NCBI GenBank assembly: GCA_002336895.1
Contig: DDFC01000040.1
Span: forward strand, 1 to 62,951
DNA from: Verrucomicrobiaceae bacterium UBA1938
GTDB taxonomy: Bacteria; Verrucomicrobiota; Verrucomicrobiia; Verrucomicrobiales; Verrucomicrobiaceae
DNA: 62,951 nucleotides
Direction of reading: 5' to 3'
Shown here: positions 44,566 through 53,656 of the stretch, in pieces
Position numbering within the stretch: position 1 is the first letter of the stretch
How the letters are laid out: the number at the start of each line of letters is the position of its first letter
The notes under the pieces: model-generated
The model's input: only the letters and a program-made list of their open reading frames with translations
Told to the model about the DNA's origin: nothing
The model's database searches: none
Made by a program: the position numbers and the translations under genes

Positions 44566-45555
44566 ATGTCTTTTTCCGTTCGTTTCTCCTCCGCCCTGCG
44601 CGCCTGGCCTGCCCTGGCCGCCGCACTGGCTGTTCTCGTTTCCGCCCCCTCTGTTTTCGGCTGCGCCAGCTGCGGCTGCATGCAGGGCCCGGGTTACACC
44701 CCTGGCTGGGAAAGCCAGGGCCTGGCCTCCACCGATGGCTTCCGCTTCGACTTCCGCTACGATCTGCTGAACCAAAACCAGCTGCGCAGCGGCTCCGGCA
44801 CACCTGCCACCTGGCCCATCGCCCCGCATGAGCAGGAGGTGTACACCAAGACGCAGAGCCTGAACATGACCTTTGACTACAGCAAGGGGCCTTGGGGTGT
44901 GAACTTTCAGGTGCCCTACATGGAGCGCAGCCACGCCACCAACGGCTTCAACTACAACGGCACCGACGATGGCACTTCCTACAAGACCGGCTTTGGCGAC
45001 ATGCGCCTGATCGGCCGCTACATGGGCGTGCTGAAAAACCGCAGCCTCGGCCTTCAGCTGGGTCTGAAGCTGCCCACCGGCGAGTTCCGCCAGACCTTCA
45101 ATGGCGGCGCCATCGCAGGCGATCCTCTGGACCGCGGCCTGCAGCTGGGCACTGGCACCACAGACATCATCGTGGGCGCTTACCACTTCGCCAATATCGC
45201 CAAGGACTGGAACTACTTCTCCCAGATCGTGGCAGACCTGCCGCTGGCCAGCCGTGAGGGCTACATCCCTGGCAATTCTCTGACCGCCAATCTAGCGATC
45301 CGCTACCACCGCTTCCAGCGCTTCATCCCGCAGTTGCAGTTCAACGGCCGCTTCATTGCACGGGATCATGGCATCAATGCGTCTCCAGACGACAGCGGCG
45401 GTACCACGATCTATGTGAGCCCGGGCTTCACGGTGAACTTCACCAAAAACATCTCCAGCTACGTGTTCTTCCAGCTGCCCATCTATCAGTACCTCAATGG
45501 GTACCAGCTGGCGCCGTTCTACACCCTCTCGGTGGGCACGCGCTTCATGTTCTGA
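44566..45555 (+). CDS. Outer-membrane barrel protein with N-terminal Cys cluster
   Basis: A 329-residue protein from ATG 44566 with a signal peptide. Its mature start has the cluster C33-A-S-C-G-C38, followed by a barrel-like alternation (FRFDFRYDLLNQNQLRSG, GVNFQVPYMERSH, LGLQLGLKLPTGEFRQTFNG) and a C-terminal Phe (YTLSVGTRFMF), the outer-membrane insertion signal. Proteins with a similar Cys-rich start and NQNQLRSG block occur beside metal genes in other bacteria, as far as I recall. It probably is an outer-membrane channel; the substrate, perhaps a metal, is inferred from the context. Confidence 0.7.
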   Translation: MSFSVRFSSALRAWPALAAALAVLVSAPSVFGCASCGCMQGPGYTPGWESQGLASTDGFRFDFRYDLLNQNQLRSGSGTPATWPIAPHEQEVYTKTQSLNMTFDYSKGPWGVNFQVPYMERSHATNGFNYNGTDDGTSYKTGFGDMRLIGRYMGVLKNRSLGLQLGLKLPTGEFRQTFNGGAIAGDPLDRGLQLGTGTTDIIVGAYHFANIAKDWNYFSQIVADLPLASREGYIPGNSLTANLAIRYHRFQRFIPQLQFNGRFIARDHGINASPDDSGGTTIYVSPGFTVNFTKNISSYVFFQLPIYQYLNGYQLAPFYTLSVGTRFMF

Positions 45556-45764
45556 GGCTTTTTCCGCCGCGGTGCATCAGAGGGGACATGCCCCTGCACC
45601 GCGCTCGTCATGCTCCCTGCTCAGGGCCGTGACATCCCTTTCTGGTGAACAGTGTTGCGCAGCGCGAGCTGCGTTTCCATCAGACGCTCCCGCTCGGCCG
45701 GTTTCCGGGCGGGGGCGACAAATTTCCCTCTTCGCCGCATCAGCCCTCTGCTGGTGCCAGTCGC

Positions 45765-46169
45765 ATGCTCCGCCGCATCACACGTCTCTGTATCATTGCC
45801 GCCCTGGTCTTTTCCATCGGGCTGCACTGGGTCGTGTTGCAGTCGGTCGCCTGGGCGGGCATGCTCGTGACTTATACTGTGCAGCAGGGCTCCCTCCTCA
45901 CGGGCGTGAGCCAGACCTTTGACAACGAGCATCCCTGCCCGCTCTGCCATGCCATTAAAAAGGGCCGGACGACCGAGAAGAAAAAAACTCCCCCGAAAGA
46001 GCCCGTGCTGGAGATGGATCTGGCTCTCACCTTTCCAGCCCGGATCATCCTGACTCCGCCCGCACCTGTCCTGGCTACGTTGCCAGAGTTTGCCCAGGCC
46101 ATTGCGCGCCGCATCCGGCCGCCCAGGCCTCCGCCACGATGTGGAGGCCATTCCTTTTCTCTGGGTTGA
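45765..46169 (+). CDS. CxLC small membrane protein, paralogue 2
   Basis: A 134-residue protein from ATG 45765 with one helix (about 6-24), LHWVVLQSVAWAGMLVTYTV, then SQTFDNEHPCPLCHAIKKG with C58 and C61. The C-terminal third is Pro/Arg-rich and differs from the other two paralogues, losing the PPPRxGLV tail. It precedes the 46391 TonB receptor. No TTGACA promoter like that of paralogues 1 and 3 is visible. Confidence 0.68.
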   Translation: MLRRITRLCIIAALVFSIGLHWVVLQSVAWAGMLVTYTVQQGSLLTGVSQTFDNEHPCPLCHAIKKGRTTEKKKTPPKEPVLEMDLALTFPARIILTPPAPVLATLPEFAQAIARRIRPPRPPPRCGGHSFSLG

Positions 46170-46390
46170 GAACCGCAGGCGCATCCGTCCCCATTTGGGG
46201 TTCTTGAGGGTGCGTCTGTGGCCCGCCATTCATGGCGCAGCAGGGCCTCATGGCCTGTGCGCCATGCGGCAGGCAAAGCCCCCTCCCTTCTTCACCTCAG
46301 ACAACGCGCACCGTCATGCCATGGCCGGACACTCATGGCTGAGGGTTTCCACACCTGTGCCCTGTCTCATTTTTTCGCTTCATCCATTCA

Positions 46391-48574
46391 ATGTCTGATT
46401 ATTCTTTTCTGCCACGCATCTCACGTGCCGGGCTTCTCACTGCGGCAGCCCTGTTCGCTGCCACGTCCGCTTTTTCTCAATCTGCCCCTGCTGCGCCTGC
46501 AGCACCCAGGGTCAAAGCCAAAACCCAGGCCCCGGCCAAGCCTGCCGCCACCGCAGCCGACCTCGCCCGCCAGGAATCCAAGGAGCTGCCGGAGATCCTC
46601 ATCACCGCGCAGACAGACCCCTACCTGGCACCGTATGCCAACACCACCACACGCTCGGACATCCCGCTGCGCCAGCTGCCGCAGTCAGCGCAGGTCATCA
46701 CCCGCAAACTGATGGACAACCAGCTGACACAGCACCCCGGGGATGTGGTGAAAAACTTCAGCGGCGTGGTGGGCAACGACTGGCGTGAAATGAACAACAC
46801 CCAGTACTACATCCGCGGCTTTCAGTCCGCGCCGTATCTGGACAGCTTCCAGCTCTACTACCCTGGACCCGCCTCGGAGACGCTGATCAACACCGAGCGC
46901 GTGGAGGTCGTCAAAGGCCCCACGGGCACGATGTTTGGCGGCGCGGCTGGCGGCCCTCTGGGCGGCCTGCTGAACTTCGTCTCCAAGCGGCCGGAAAAAG
47001 AGGCCCATTACATGGTGGGCATGAGCGCAGGCACCTGGGGCTCCTATGGCAACATATGGGATGTGAACCAGCCGCTGGATGACAAAGGCCGCATTCTCTT
47101 CCGCATCACCGGAGATGTGCGCGACACACGCGATGTGAACGCGTACATCAAAGGCCATCTCACCAGTTTCTTCCCCACGCTGGCCATATCCCTCAGCGAT
47201 GACACCACGCTGACGCTGCGCGGCCGCTACTCCGACCGTTCCATGACGGACTACAGCGGCCTGCCCGGCGCTGGCACGGTGAGCCCCGGAGGCTTCACCT
47301 TTGGCCGCTATGACATCTTCCGCGCCGAGGGCCAGCCCGCCAGCTCATCAAAAACACGCAGCCTGAACGCCGAGCTGAAGCACAGCTTCAACAGCGACTG
47401 GAACGTGATCCTCGTGGCCAACTTCATCGACATGAACTTTGACCAGTTCTCGGTGTTCCCCACCTTCTTTGGCGCGCCCTTCGGCTCATTGTACCCGGTG
47501 GACTCCGGCACGCTGCTGCAAAACATGCACTCGTTTGCCTTCAATGCGCGGGTGAACGGCAAGTTTGAAACCGGTGCACTCAAGCACAGCCTGACCACGG
47601 GGATGGACTTTGACCAGACCACGGACAACGGCGTGATGCTGGTGAACCCGTTCATCGGCATCATCGACATGAGCAATCCTGCCTACCCGGCCTGGGCAGG
47701 CGGCGGCCTGCCTTTTGCGGACCAGCACAACGACTACCAGACCATCGCGGGATTTGTGCAGGACCAGGTCACGTTTGCCGAGAAATTTCACCTCATGGGC
47801 TCGCTGCGCTACAGCCAGCTCAAAGTGCATGATGTGGACAACGCCGCATTCATCGACTCCCGCCTGAACGAGCACCGCCTCACCAGCCGCGCGGGCGCCT
47901 CGGTGGATGTGACGAGCTGGATGACCGCCTTTGCAGGCTGGGGCCAGGGCTTCCAGGCACCGGTGGGCGTGCCCATCGCAGGCGCGAAGAAAGTCATCAG
48001 CGGAGAGCAGATGGAGGCGGGGCTGAAGTTTGAGCTCAGCAAGACGCTGCAGGGCTCGCTGGCCTGGTTCCGCAATGAACGCACCAATGTGCCCGTCTCC
48101 ACGGGGCTGCTCAGCGTGCAGTCCGGCGTGCAGCGCGCCTACGGCATCGAGGCGGACCTGATCTGGAAGCCGCTCGCCGGCTTCACTGTGCTGATGAACT
48201 ACGCCTGGCAGGATGCCCGCATCGTCTCAGACACGACACTGCCCACCGGGGCCCGCCTGCCACGCATCCCGGAGCACACGGGGCGTGTGGCCGTGCGCTA
48301 TGACCACAGCGAGGGCATGCTGCGCGGCTTTGGCATTGGCATGGGCGTGACGATGGGCACCTCCCGTGCGGGGAACTCCGCCAACACCTTCTCCACTCCG
48401 GCCTACGCCACGGTGGATGCGCAGCTGAGCTACACGCGCGGCCCGGCCACGGTCTCGGTCGGCATCCAGAACCTCTTCGACACACGCTACTACCAGCCGC
48501 AGGCATTCCTGGGCGGCTCCGTGGCTCCCAACGCGCCCTTCAACGTCTTCTGCCAGGCCACTGTGCGCTTCTAA
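46391..48574 (+). CDS. TonB-dependent siderophore-type receptor
   Basis: A 727-residue protein with a signal peptide (about 1-30), a Pro/Ala-rich stretch, the plug domain (about 75-220: RQLPQSAQVITRKLMDNQ, YIRGFQSAPYLDSF, ERVEVVKGPTGTMFGGAAGG) and a 22-strand barrel ending VFCQATVRF. Plug features fit ferric-siderophore receptors, but the same architecture takes up other metal complexes. It follows CxLC paralogue 2 and lies 18 bases before the DJ-1/PfpI gene. Confidence 0.88.
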   Translation: MSDYSFLPRISRAGLLTAAALFAATSAFSQSAPAAPAAPRVKAKTQAPAKPAATAADLARQESKELPEILITAQTDPYLAPYANTTTRSDIPLRQLPQSAQVITRKLMDNQLTQHPGDVVKNFSGVVGNDWREMNNTQYYIRGFQSAPYLDSFQLYYPGPASETLINTERVEVVKGPTGTMFGGAAGGPLGGLLNFVSKRPEKEAHYMVGMSAGTWGSYGNIWDVNQPLDDKGRILFRITGDVRDTRDVNAYIKGHLTSFFPTLAISLSDDTTLTLRGRYSDRSMTDYSGLPGAGTVSPGGFTFGRYDIFRAEGQPASSSKTRSLNAELKHSFNSDWNVILVANFIDMNFDQFSVFPTFFGAPFGSLYPVDSGTLLQNMHSFAFNARVNGKFETGALKHSLTTGMDFDQTTDNGVMLVNPFIGIIDMSNPAYPAWAGGGLPFADQHNDYQTIAGFVQDQVTFAEKFHLMGSLRYSQLKVHDVDNAAFIDSRLNEHRLTSRAGASVDVTSWMTAFAGWGQGFQAPVGVPIAGAKKVISGEQMEAGLKFELSKTLQGSLAWFRNERTNVPVSTGLLSVQSGVQRAYGIEADLIWKPLAGFTVLMNYAWQDARIVSDTTLPTGARLPRIPEHTGRVAVRYDHSEGMLRGFGIGMGVTMGTSRAGNSANTFSTPAYATVDAQLSYTRGPATVSVGIQNLFDTRYYQPQAFLGGSVAPNAPFNVFCQATVRF

Positions 48575-48592
48575 TCCCAAAGCCCGCACTCC

Positions 48593-49411
48593 ATGAACAC
48601 CGAGCGTCGTGAATTTCTACGCCAACTCACCTGCGTGCTGCCAGGCCTGGCCGCGCTGGCACAAACTACCAGCGCCCAGGCGGCCGCAGAGCAGCAGCCG
48701 CCAGCGCATGATATGTCCGCCATGCCTCCGGGCTGGGTGGGCAGCGAGGTCATCGTGCAGGTGCTCTACCCGCAGTTCACGGCGCTCGATCTCATCGGCC
48801 CGCATTACTTCCTGTCTTCCCTGATGGGGGCCAAAGTCCTGCTTGCAGCAAGGACAAAGGACCCCGTCAGCTCGGACACGGGCGTGAAGATCGTGCCGGA
48901 CATCACCTTTGCTGAATGTCCGGAAAAGATCGACCTGCTCTGCGTACCCGGTGGCACGACAGGCACGCTTCAGGCCATGCAGGATGCGGAGACGATGGCC
49001 TTCATGCGCAAGGCAGGCGCTGCGGCCAGGATCGTCTCCTCCGTCTGCACCGGCTCGCTCATCCTGGGTGCGGCTGGCCTGCTGAAAGGCAGGAAGGCCA
49101 CCTCCCACTGGCTGGTGAAAGACCTGCTGCCGCTCTTTGGCGCCACGCCCTCCGACGAGCGCGTGGTGGAGGACGGCAGGGTCATCACCGCAGCGGGCGT
49201 CACCGCAGGCATGGACTTCGGACTGCACATGTCCACGAAGTGGCGCGACCGCGACTACACGGACTGCCTGGCCCTGCTGGCGGAGTACGACCCCCACCCG
49301 CCCACCACGGCAGGAGACCCTGCCAAGGCACCCGCCAAAATCCGCAAGCTCATGACCGACATGCTGGCCGGCTTTCACCAGAAGGTGGAGGCCGTCGGCA
49401 AAGGTGGCTGA
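48593..49411 (+). CDS. Exported DJ-1/PfpI (isonitrile hydratase-like) protein
   Basis: A 272-residue protein with a Tat-like N-terminus (ERREFLRQLTCVLPGLAALAQ). The DJ-1/PfpI core follows: QVLYPQFTALDLIGPHYFLS, LLCVPGGTTGTLQAM, and the nucleophile elbow VSSVCTGSLILGAAGLLKGRKATSHW with Cys near 145. The pattern is closest to isonitrile hydratases. The TonB receptor gene ends 18 bases upstream, so they are co-transcribed. An exported member is unusual; a role in detoxifying isonitriles or metal ligands is inference. Confidence 0.8.
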   Translation: MNTERREFLRQLTCVLPGLAALAQTTSAQAAAEQQPPAHDMSAMPPGWVGSEVIVQVLYPQFTALDLIGPHYFLSSLMGAKVLLAARTKDPVSSDTGVKIVPDITFAECPEKIDLLCVPGGTTGTLQAMQDAETMAFMRKAGAAARIVSSVCTGSLILGAAGLLKGRKATSHWLVKDLLPLFGATPSDERVVEDGRVITAAGVTAGMDFGLHMSTKWRDRDYTDCLALLAEYDPHPPTTAGDPAKAPAKIRKLMTDMLAGFHQKVEAVGKGG

Positions 49412-49469
49412 GCTTCATACACACATTTCCCCCAAACCCCACACACAAAAAACCCACATCACATCATCC

Positions 49470-49949
49470 ATGAAAACACTCGTCAGACATCTCCTTGCAG
49501 CCGCATGCGTGCTGCCTCTCTCCAGCCTTGTTCACGCCGAAGACGCGACTGCGTCCATCTCACGCGGGCAGGCGGTGTACATGCAGGTCTGCTTTGCCTG
49601 CCACCAGCCCACCGGCATGGGCCTGCCGCCCATGTTTCCGGCGCTGGCCAGCTCCGACTGGGTCAATGCGAAGAAGCCTGACCGCATCATCCGCATGGTG
49701 CTGCACGGATTCACCGGCCCCATCACCATCAATGGCAAGCCCTTCACCTCTCCAGCACCGCTCATGCCCGCGCAGGGCAATGCGCTGAACGACATCCAGA
49801 TCGCCGATGTGCTGACCTATGTGCGCAACAGCTTTGGCAACAAGGCCGATGCCGTGACGCCGGATCAGGTCAAGGCCATCCGCGAAGCCGAAAAGGCCCG
49901 CAGCGCCATGTGGACGGAGGCCGAGATCACCAAAATCCCCACCGAATAA
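49470..49949 (+). CDS. Periplasmic cytochrome c (tandem copy 1)
   Basis: A 159-residue protein with a signal peptide (MKTLVRHLLAAACVLPLSSLVHA) and a single class-I cytochrome c domain. The haem site is C41-F-A-C-H45 in QVCFACHQPTGMGLPPMFP, and a distal Met lies near SPAPLMPAQG. It is strikingly like the next gene over the whole domain (WVNAKKPDRIIRMVLHGFTG versus WVNVNKPDRMIRMVLHGFTG). It would shuttle electrons in the periplasm. Confidence 0.88.
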   Translation: MKTLVRHLLAAACVLPLSSLVHAEDATASISRGQAVYMQVCFACHQPTGMGLPPMFPALASSDWVNAKKPDRIIRMVLHGFTGPITINGKPFTSPAPLMPAQGNALNDIQIADVLTYVRNSFGNKADAVTPDQVKAIREAEKARSAMWTEAEITKIPTE

Positions 49950-49973
49950 ACAACACCTCACTCATCCAATCTC

Positions 49974-50624
49974 ATGTCCAAGAAATCATCTTCATCTGAC
50001 AGGCTCGTCACTCTGGCCACCTACGGCATCGGCACGGCGATGGGCGGCGGCCTCTTCCTCATGGTGGCCACATTCATGATCGGCTCTTTTGTGGCGCTGC
50101 GGGCCAAACCCGCTGCTGCTGCGGAGGCGCCCGCGGCTCCGGCTGCCGCTGCACCAGCACCTGCGGCCACCCCCGCTGCCGCCGCCACGCCGCCTGCCTC
50201 TCCCGCCCCTGCGGCTGGCGGGGCGGATCTGCTGGCCACCGGCCAGCGCATCTACTCCACCGTGTGCATCGCCTGCCATCAGCCCACCGGTCAGGGACTG
50301 CCGCCCATGTTTCCGCCGCTGGCTGGTTCTGACTGGGTCAACGTGAACAAACCCGACCGCATGATCCGCATGGTGCTCCATGGGTTCACCGGCCCCATCA
50401 CGATCAATGGCAAGCCCTTCGCCTCTCCCGCACCCATGATGCCACCGCAGGGTGGCGCGCTGAATGACCAGCAGATCGCCGGCGTGCTGACCTATGTGCG
50501 CAGCAACTTTGGCAACAAGGCCGGCCCTGTGACTCCGGAGCAGGTGAAAACCATCCGTGAGGCAGAGAAGGCCCGCACCGCGATGTGGACGGAGGCCGAG
50601 ATCCTCAAAATCCCCGTGGAGTGA
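49974..50624 (+). CDS. Membrane-anchored cytochrome c (tandem copy 2)
   Basis: A 216-residue protein with a membrane helix (about 20-42), an Ala/Pro-rich linker (44-84) and one cytochrome c domain with C98-I-A-C-H102. The domain is a near duplicate of the soluble copy just upstream; the anchor and linker are the difference. Gap to the previous gene is 24 bases, and five bases separate it from the Sco gene. Confidence 0.88.
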   Translation: MSKKSSSSDRLVTLATYGIGTAMGGGLFLMVATFMIGSFVALRAKPAAAAEAPAAPAAAAPAPAATPAAAATPPASPAPAAGGADLLATGQRIYSTVCIACHQPTGQGLPPMFPPLAGSDWVNVNKPDRMIRMVLHGFTGPITINGKPFASPAPMMPPQGGALNDQQIAGVLTYVRSNFGNKAGPVTPEQVKTIREAEKARTAMWTEAEILKIPVE

Positions 50625-50628
50625 TGCC

Positions 50629-51366
50629 ATGACAAACGACACACCTCCACAAGCACCAGCGCAGGAGCAGCCCAGCATCCGCTACGAGTCGGCGGGGGCC
50701 GAGCACCGCGTCAGCACCGGCTCCTGGCTGCGCATGGCGTTGGGCATCGGCATGGCCGTGGCAGGCGTGCTGATGCTGGGGCGTCTGGCCAATCAGATGC
50801 TCCCGCAAAAGCCCCTGCCCGTGGTGGCGCAGATCCAGGGAGACCTGGAGGTGACAGAGCGCAGCGGCCAGATGGTCAAGCTCTCCGCCCTGCGCGGAAA
50901 GGTGACCGTGATGGCCTGCCTCTACACCGTGTGCCCGCACGGCTGCGCCGCCGTGGTGGACGCGATGAAAAAGCTGAACGCCGCGCAGCATGCACGGCCG
51001 GACTTTCATCTCGTCTCCATGGCCGTGGCACCGGAGCGGGACACCACCTCTTTTCTCAAAGCCTATGCCGAGGGCGTGGGGGTCAAAGCCACGGACCCCT
51101 GGTGGTTCATCACCGGGGAGCAGCAGCGCATCTGGGACTACATGACGCACGACCTGCACATGCAGGCCCCGGCTCCCATCCCGGAGGAAAAGCGCATCAA
51201 TCCGCTGGACCTCTACGAGCACGATCTGCGCCTCGTGCTGATCGACCGCCAGGGCCGCGTGCGCGGCTACTACTCCGCCTTTCATCCGCAGCCCGAGATG
51301 GCCGCGATGATGAAGGAGCAGCTGGAGCGCGATGTGCAGCGCCTGCTGGACGACCCCTCCGCCTGA
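50629..51366 (+). CDS. SCO1/SenC-family copper chaperone
   Basis: A 245-residue protein from ATG 50629 with one N-terminal helix (about 35-52). The thioredoxin-like domain has the copper-binding C102-P-H-G-C106 (the Sco C-x3-C) in LYTVCPHGCAAVV, and the conserved His198 in LYEHDLRLVLIDRQG. Sco proteins deliver Cu or keep thiols reduced for terminal oxidase assembly. Placement after two cytochromes c fits a respiratory or copper role. Confidence 0.9.
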   Translation: MTNDTPPQAPAQEQPSIRYESAGAEHRVSTGSWLRMALGIGMAVAGVLMLGRLANQMLPQKPLPVVAQIQGDLEVTERSGQMVKLSALRGKVTVMACLYTVCPHGCAAVVDAMKKLNAAQHARPDFHLVSMAVAPERDTTSFLKAYAEGVGVKATDPWWFITGEQQRIWDYMTHDLHMQAPAPIPEEKRINPLDLYEHDLRLVLIDRQGRVRGYYSAFHPQPEMAAMMKEQLERDVQRLLDDPSA

Positions 51367-51417
51367 TCTCACCCGCATACTCAAAGCTAATACAACCTAA
51401 TACACACCCCAAATCCC

Positions 51418-51735
51418 ATGAAACACATCCTCGCCCTCATTCTGAGCCTCACCGCCCTCATCTCCTGCGACGCCGGAGAGCCCGTCACCTTTCTCTATCA
51501 GGGGGAGGTGGCAGGCGTCATGTGCAGCGCCTGCTGCAACCACGTGGAGAGCGCCCTCTCCAAGCTGCAAGGCGTGCAGAAGGTAAAGGTGCTGCCCGCC
51601 AAGGACGGCGGCGTGCCCCGGCTGGAAGTCACCGCCACCAGCGCCACGCTGACCAAGGAAGATGCCGTGAAGGCCCTCGGCGACTACGCCAAGACCTACG
51701 ACATCCGCAGCCTGAAGCTGGTGCAGAGCCGGTAA
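51418..51735 (+). CDS. HMA-domain lipoprotein
   Basis: A 105-residue protein with a lipoprotein signal ending LTALISC (Cys17). The domain is a heavy-metal-associated fold: the metal loop is MCSACCNHVESALSKLQGV with Cys36, Cys39 and an added Cys40 (the usual form is MxCxxC). It is a likely periplasmic copper carrier in the Sco operon. A secreted lipid-anchored HMA protein is unusual. It converges on the response-regulator gene. Confidence 0.85.
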   Translation: MKHILALILSLTALISCDAGEPVTFLYQGEVAGVMCSACCNHVESALSKLQGVQKVKVLPAKDGGVPRLEVTATSATLTKEDAVKALGDYAKTYDIRSLKLVQSR

Positions 51736-51746
51736 GCACCGAGCTC

Positions 51747-52271
51747 TCACGCAGGTGGCTGCTTGCCGAGCTTGCGCTGCAGCGTGCGGCGGTCGATGCC
51801 CAGCGCTGCGGCGGCATGCGAGATGTTGCCACCGCAGTCATGCAGCACGCGCTGGATGTGCTCCCATTCCAGCCGTGCCAGGCTGGGCACATCTCCTGCA
51901 ACGGGGCGCGCTGAGGTGCCTCCGTGGCCTCTCAGCGCGGCCAGCACCTGATCCGCACCCGCTGGCTTGAGCAGGTAGTCATCCGCCCCCAGGCGCACGG
52001 CCTCCAGCGCGCCCGGGATGCTGCCATAGCCGGTCAGCACGATCAGCCGCACCTGCGGCAGCAGCTGGCGCAGCCCGGAGATTAGCGCCATGCCGTTGCT
52101 GCTGCCGAGGCGCATGTCCAGCACGATGCCATCCGGGCGTGCGGCCCGCGCCTCCGTCATGGCGGCGCTGGCGTTTGCGGCCTGGTGCACCTCGCAGCCA
52201 CGCCGCTTCAGCGCCAGCGCCAGCGTGGTGCGGAAGCTCTCGTCGTCATCGATCAGCAGCACCTTCATCAT
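51747..52271 (-). CDS. regA: RegA/PrrA/ActR-type response regulator
   Basis: A 174-residue protein. The receiver has D8-D9-D10 and the phospho-Asp52 in GIVLDMRLGSSNG; the C-terminal Fis-like helix-turn-helix (about 140-170) reads WEHIQRVLHDCGGNISHAAAALGIDRRTLQRKLGK, the RegA signature. Its start overlaps the sensor stop. RegA controls respiration and other redox-dependent genes in other bacteria; here the oxidase and cytochrome genes around it are the natural candidates. Confidence 0.88.
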   Translation of the reverse strand: MMKVLLIDDDESFRTTLALALKRRGCEVHQAANASAAMTEARAARPDGIVLDMRLGSSNGMALISGLRQLLPQVRLIVLTGYGSIPGALEAVRLGADDYLLKPAGADQVLAALRGHGGTSARPVAGDVPSLARLEWEHIQRVLHDCGGNISHAAAALGIDRRTLQRKLGKQPPA

Positions 52272-53656
52272 TTCAAAGGAGGGGTGGAAGATGGCAGAGT
52301 GAGCGTGACGCACGCGCCGCCGGCGGGCAGGTTGCGCACCTGCAGGCTGCCGTGCTGCGCTGCCGCGAGACGCCGCACAAAGAAAAGGCCCAGCCCCATG
52401 CCAGCACCGGGCTCGCGGCTGCTGCGAAAGGGCTCGCCCCAGTGGCGCAGCATCTCATCGCTGAAGCCGGGGCCGTGATCCTGCACGGTGAAGCGCACGC
52501 CGTCCTCAGCGGTCTCCACATGCAGGGAGACGGGCTGCGGCTCGGCGGAGGAGAGCAGCGCATTGCGCAGCAGCACCAGCAGCGCCTCACGCAGGCCTGC
52601 ACAGGCGATGCGGGCCTCACGCGCCTGCAGTGTGACTTTCACGCGCTCACGCTGATTCAGCGGGAGATCGCCCAAAGAGTGCGCCACCACATCCGCGACG
52701 CGGCACAGCTCGGCAGACTGGCCCGTGGCCTCCTGCCCCAGCTCGCGCAGGCGCATCAGCACCTCCTGGCATCGGGCGGCCTCACGCGCGATGATCTCCG
52801 CCACCTCCGGTGCGGGCAGCGTTTTCATCTCCTCCGCCGCCAGCGCGATGGTGCCCAGCGGGGTGGCCAGCTCATGCGCAAAGCCCGTGGCCAGCGCCGC
52901 CACGGAGAGAAAGCGGTCGCGGGACTCCAGCTCGGCACGCAGTCGTGCACGCTCCTTTTGCAGCCGGTGAGAGCGCCGCCGCAGGGAGAGCAGCAGCGCC
53001 AGAATGAAGATGCCCACCAGCACGATGGCCACGCCGCGCCCCTGCTGCAGCAGGGCCTCCGGCACGGCGGCACCACCCTGCATGTGCAGCGGCTGCGCAT
53101 GCCGCCACAGCCAGCCGCAGCCCAGCGCCATCACAGCCCCGAGGCTGATCACCGCCGAAGAGCGCAGCGCCACCGCAGCCACGGTGAGCTGCACGAGGTA
53201 AAACAGCGCAAAGGGATTCTCCAGGCCGCCCGTCCAGTGCAGCAGAAAAGTGAGCGTGAATGCATCCCAAAGCAGCACATGGAAAAAGCCGCCGCTGAGG
53301 TGCGTGCCCAGCGCACGCGCCCACCATGCCAGCACCGCATTCGACACCAGCGTGATGCCCACCGCCATCCCGCAGGGCCACCACGGCACCTGCACGCCCA
53401 GCCATGCCACGGTCAGCAGCGTCACGCTCTGGCCGATGGCCGCCGTCCAGCGCAGCAGCACCAGCAGGCGGGAGGAGAGCTCCACACCCACCCAGACCTC
53501 GCTCAGGCCCAGCCAGCGCCGCCAGGGCGGCTGCGGGGCGGGAGGATGAGAGGCATGCGGCGGCATGCCCCACAGTGCAGCGGCATGCAGCACTGTCCAA
53601 CAGCTGTGCCCATGCGGCTCAGGGGCTCGCTGGTTTCGGCGGGGTCCGTCTTGCAT
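52268..53656 (-). CDS. regB: RegB/PrrB-type redox sensor kinase
   Basis: A 462-residue protein from ATG 53656, which overlaps the previous stop as TGATG; ATG 53566 is an alternative. Six helices are predicted in the N-terminal half. The quinone-linked redox box GGLENPF is present in one loop. The H-box reads GFAHELATPLGTIAL, the RegB form, followed by a Cys in EAARCQEVL that corresponds in position to the redox-active Cys of RegB as I recall it. The ATPase domain ends GLGLFFVRRLAAAQHG. It is coupled to regA downstream. Confidence 0.87.
   Translation of the reverse strand: MQDGPRRNQRAPEPHGHSCWTVLHAAALWGMPPHASHPPAPQPPWRRWLGLSEVWVGVELSSRLLVLLRWTAAIGQSVTLLTVAWLGVQVPWWPCGMAVGITLVSNAVLAWWARALGTHLSGGFFHVLLWDAFTLTFLLHWTGGLENPFALFYLVQLTVAAVALRSSAVISLGAVMALGCGWLWRHAQPLHMQGGAAVPEALLQQGRGVAIVLVGIFILALLLSLRRRSHRLQKERARLRAELESRDRFLSVAALATGFAHELATPLGTIALAAEEMKTLPAPEVAEIIAREAARCQEVLMRLRELGQEATGQSAELCRVADVVAHSLGDLPLNQRERVKVTLQAREARIACAGLREALLVLLRNALLSSAEPQPVSLHVETAEDGVRFTVQDHGPGFSDEMLRHWGEPFRSSREPGAGMGLGLFFVRRLAAAQHGSLQVRNLPAGGACVTLTLPSSTPPLK

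Noticed and set aside
46170..46390. TonB receptor leader as a cobalamin riboswitch
   Set aside because: No B12-box sequence seen in the leader.
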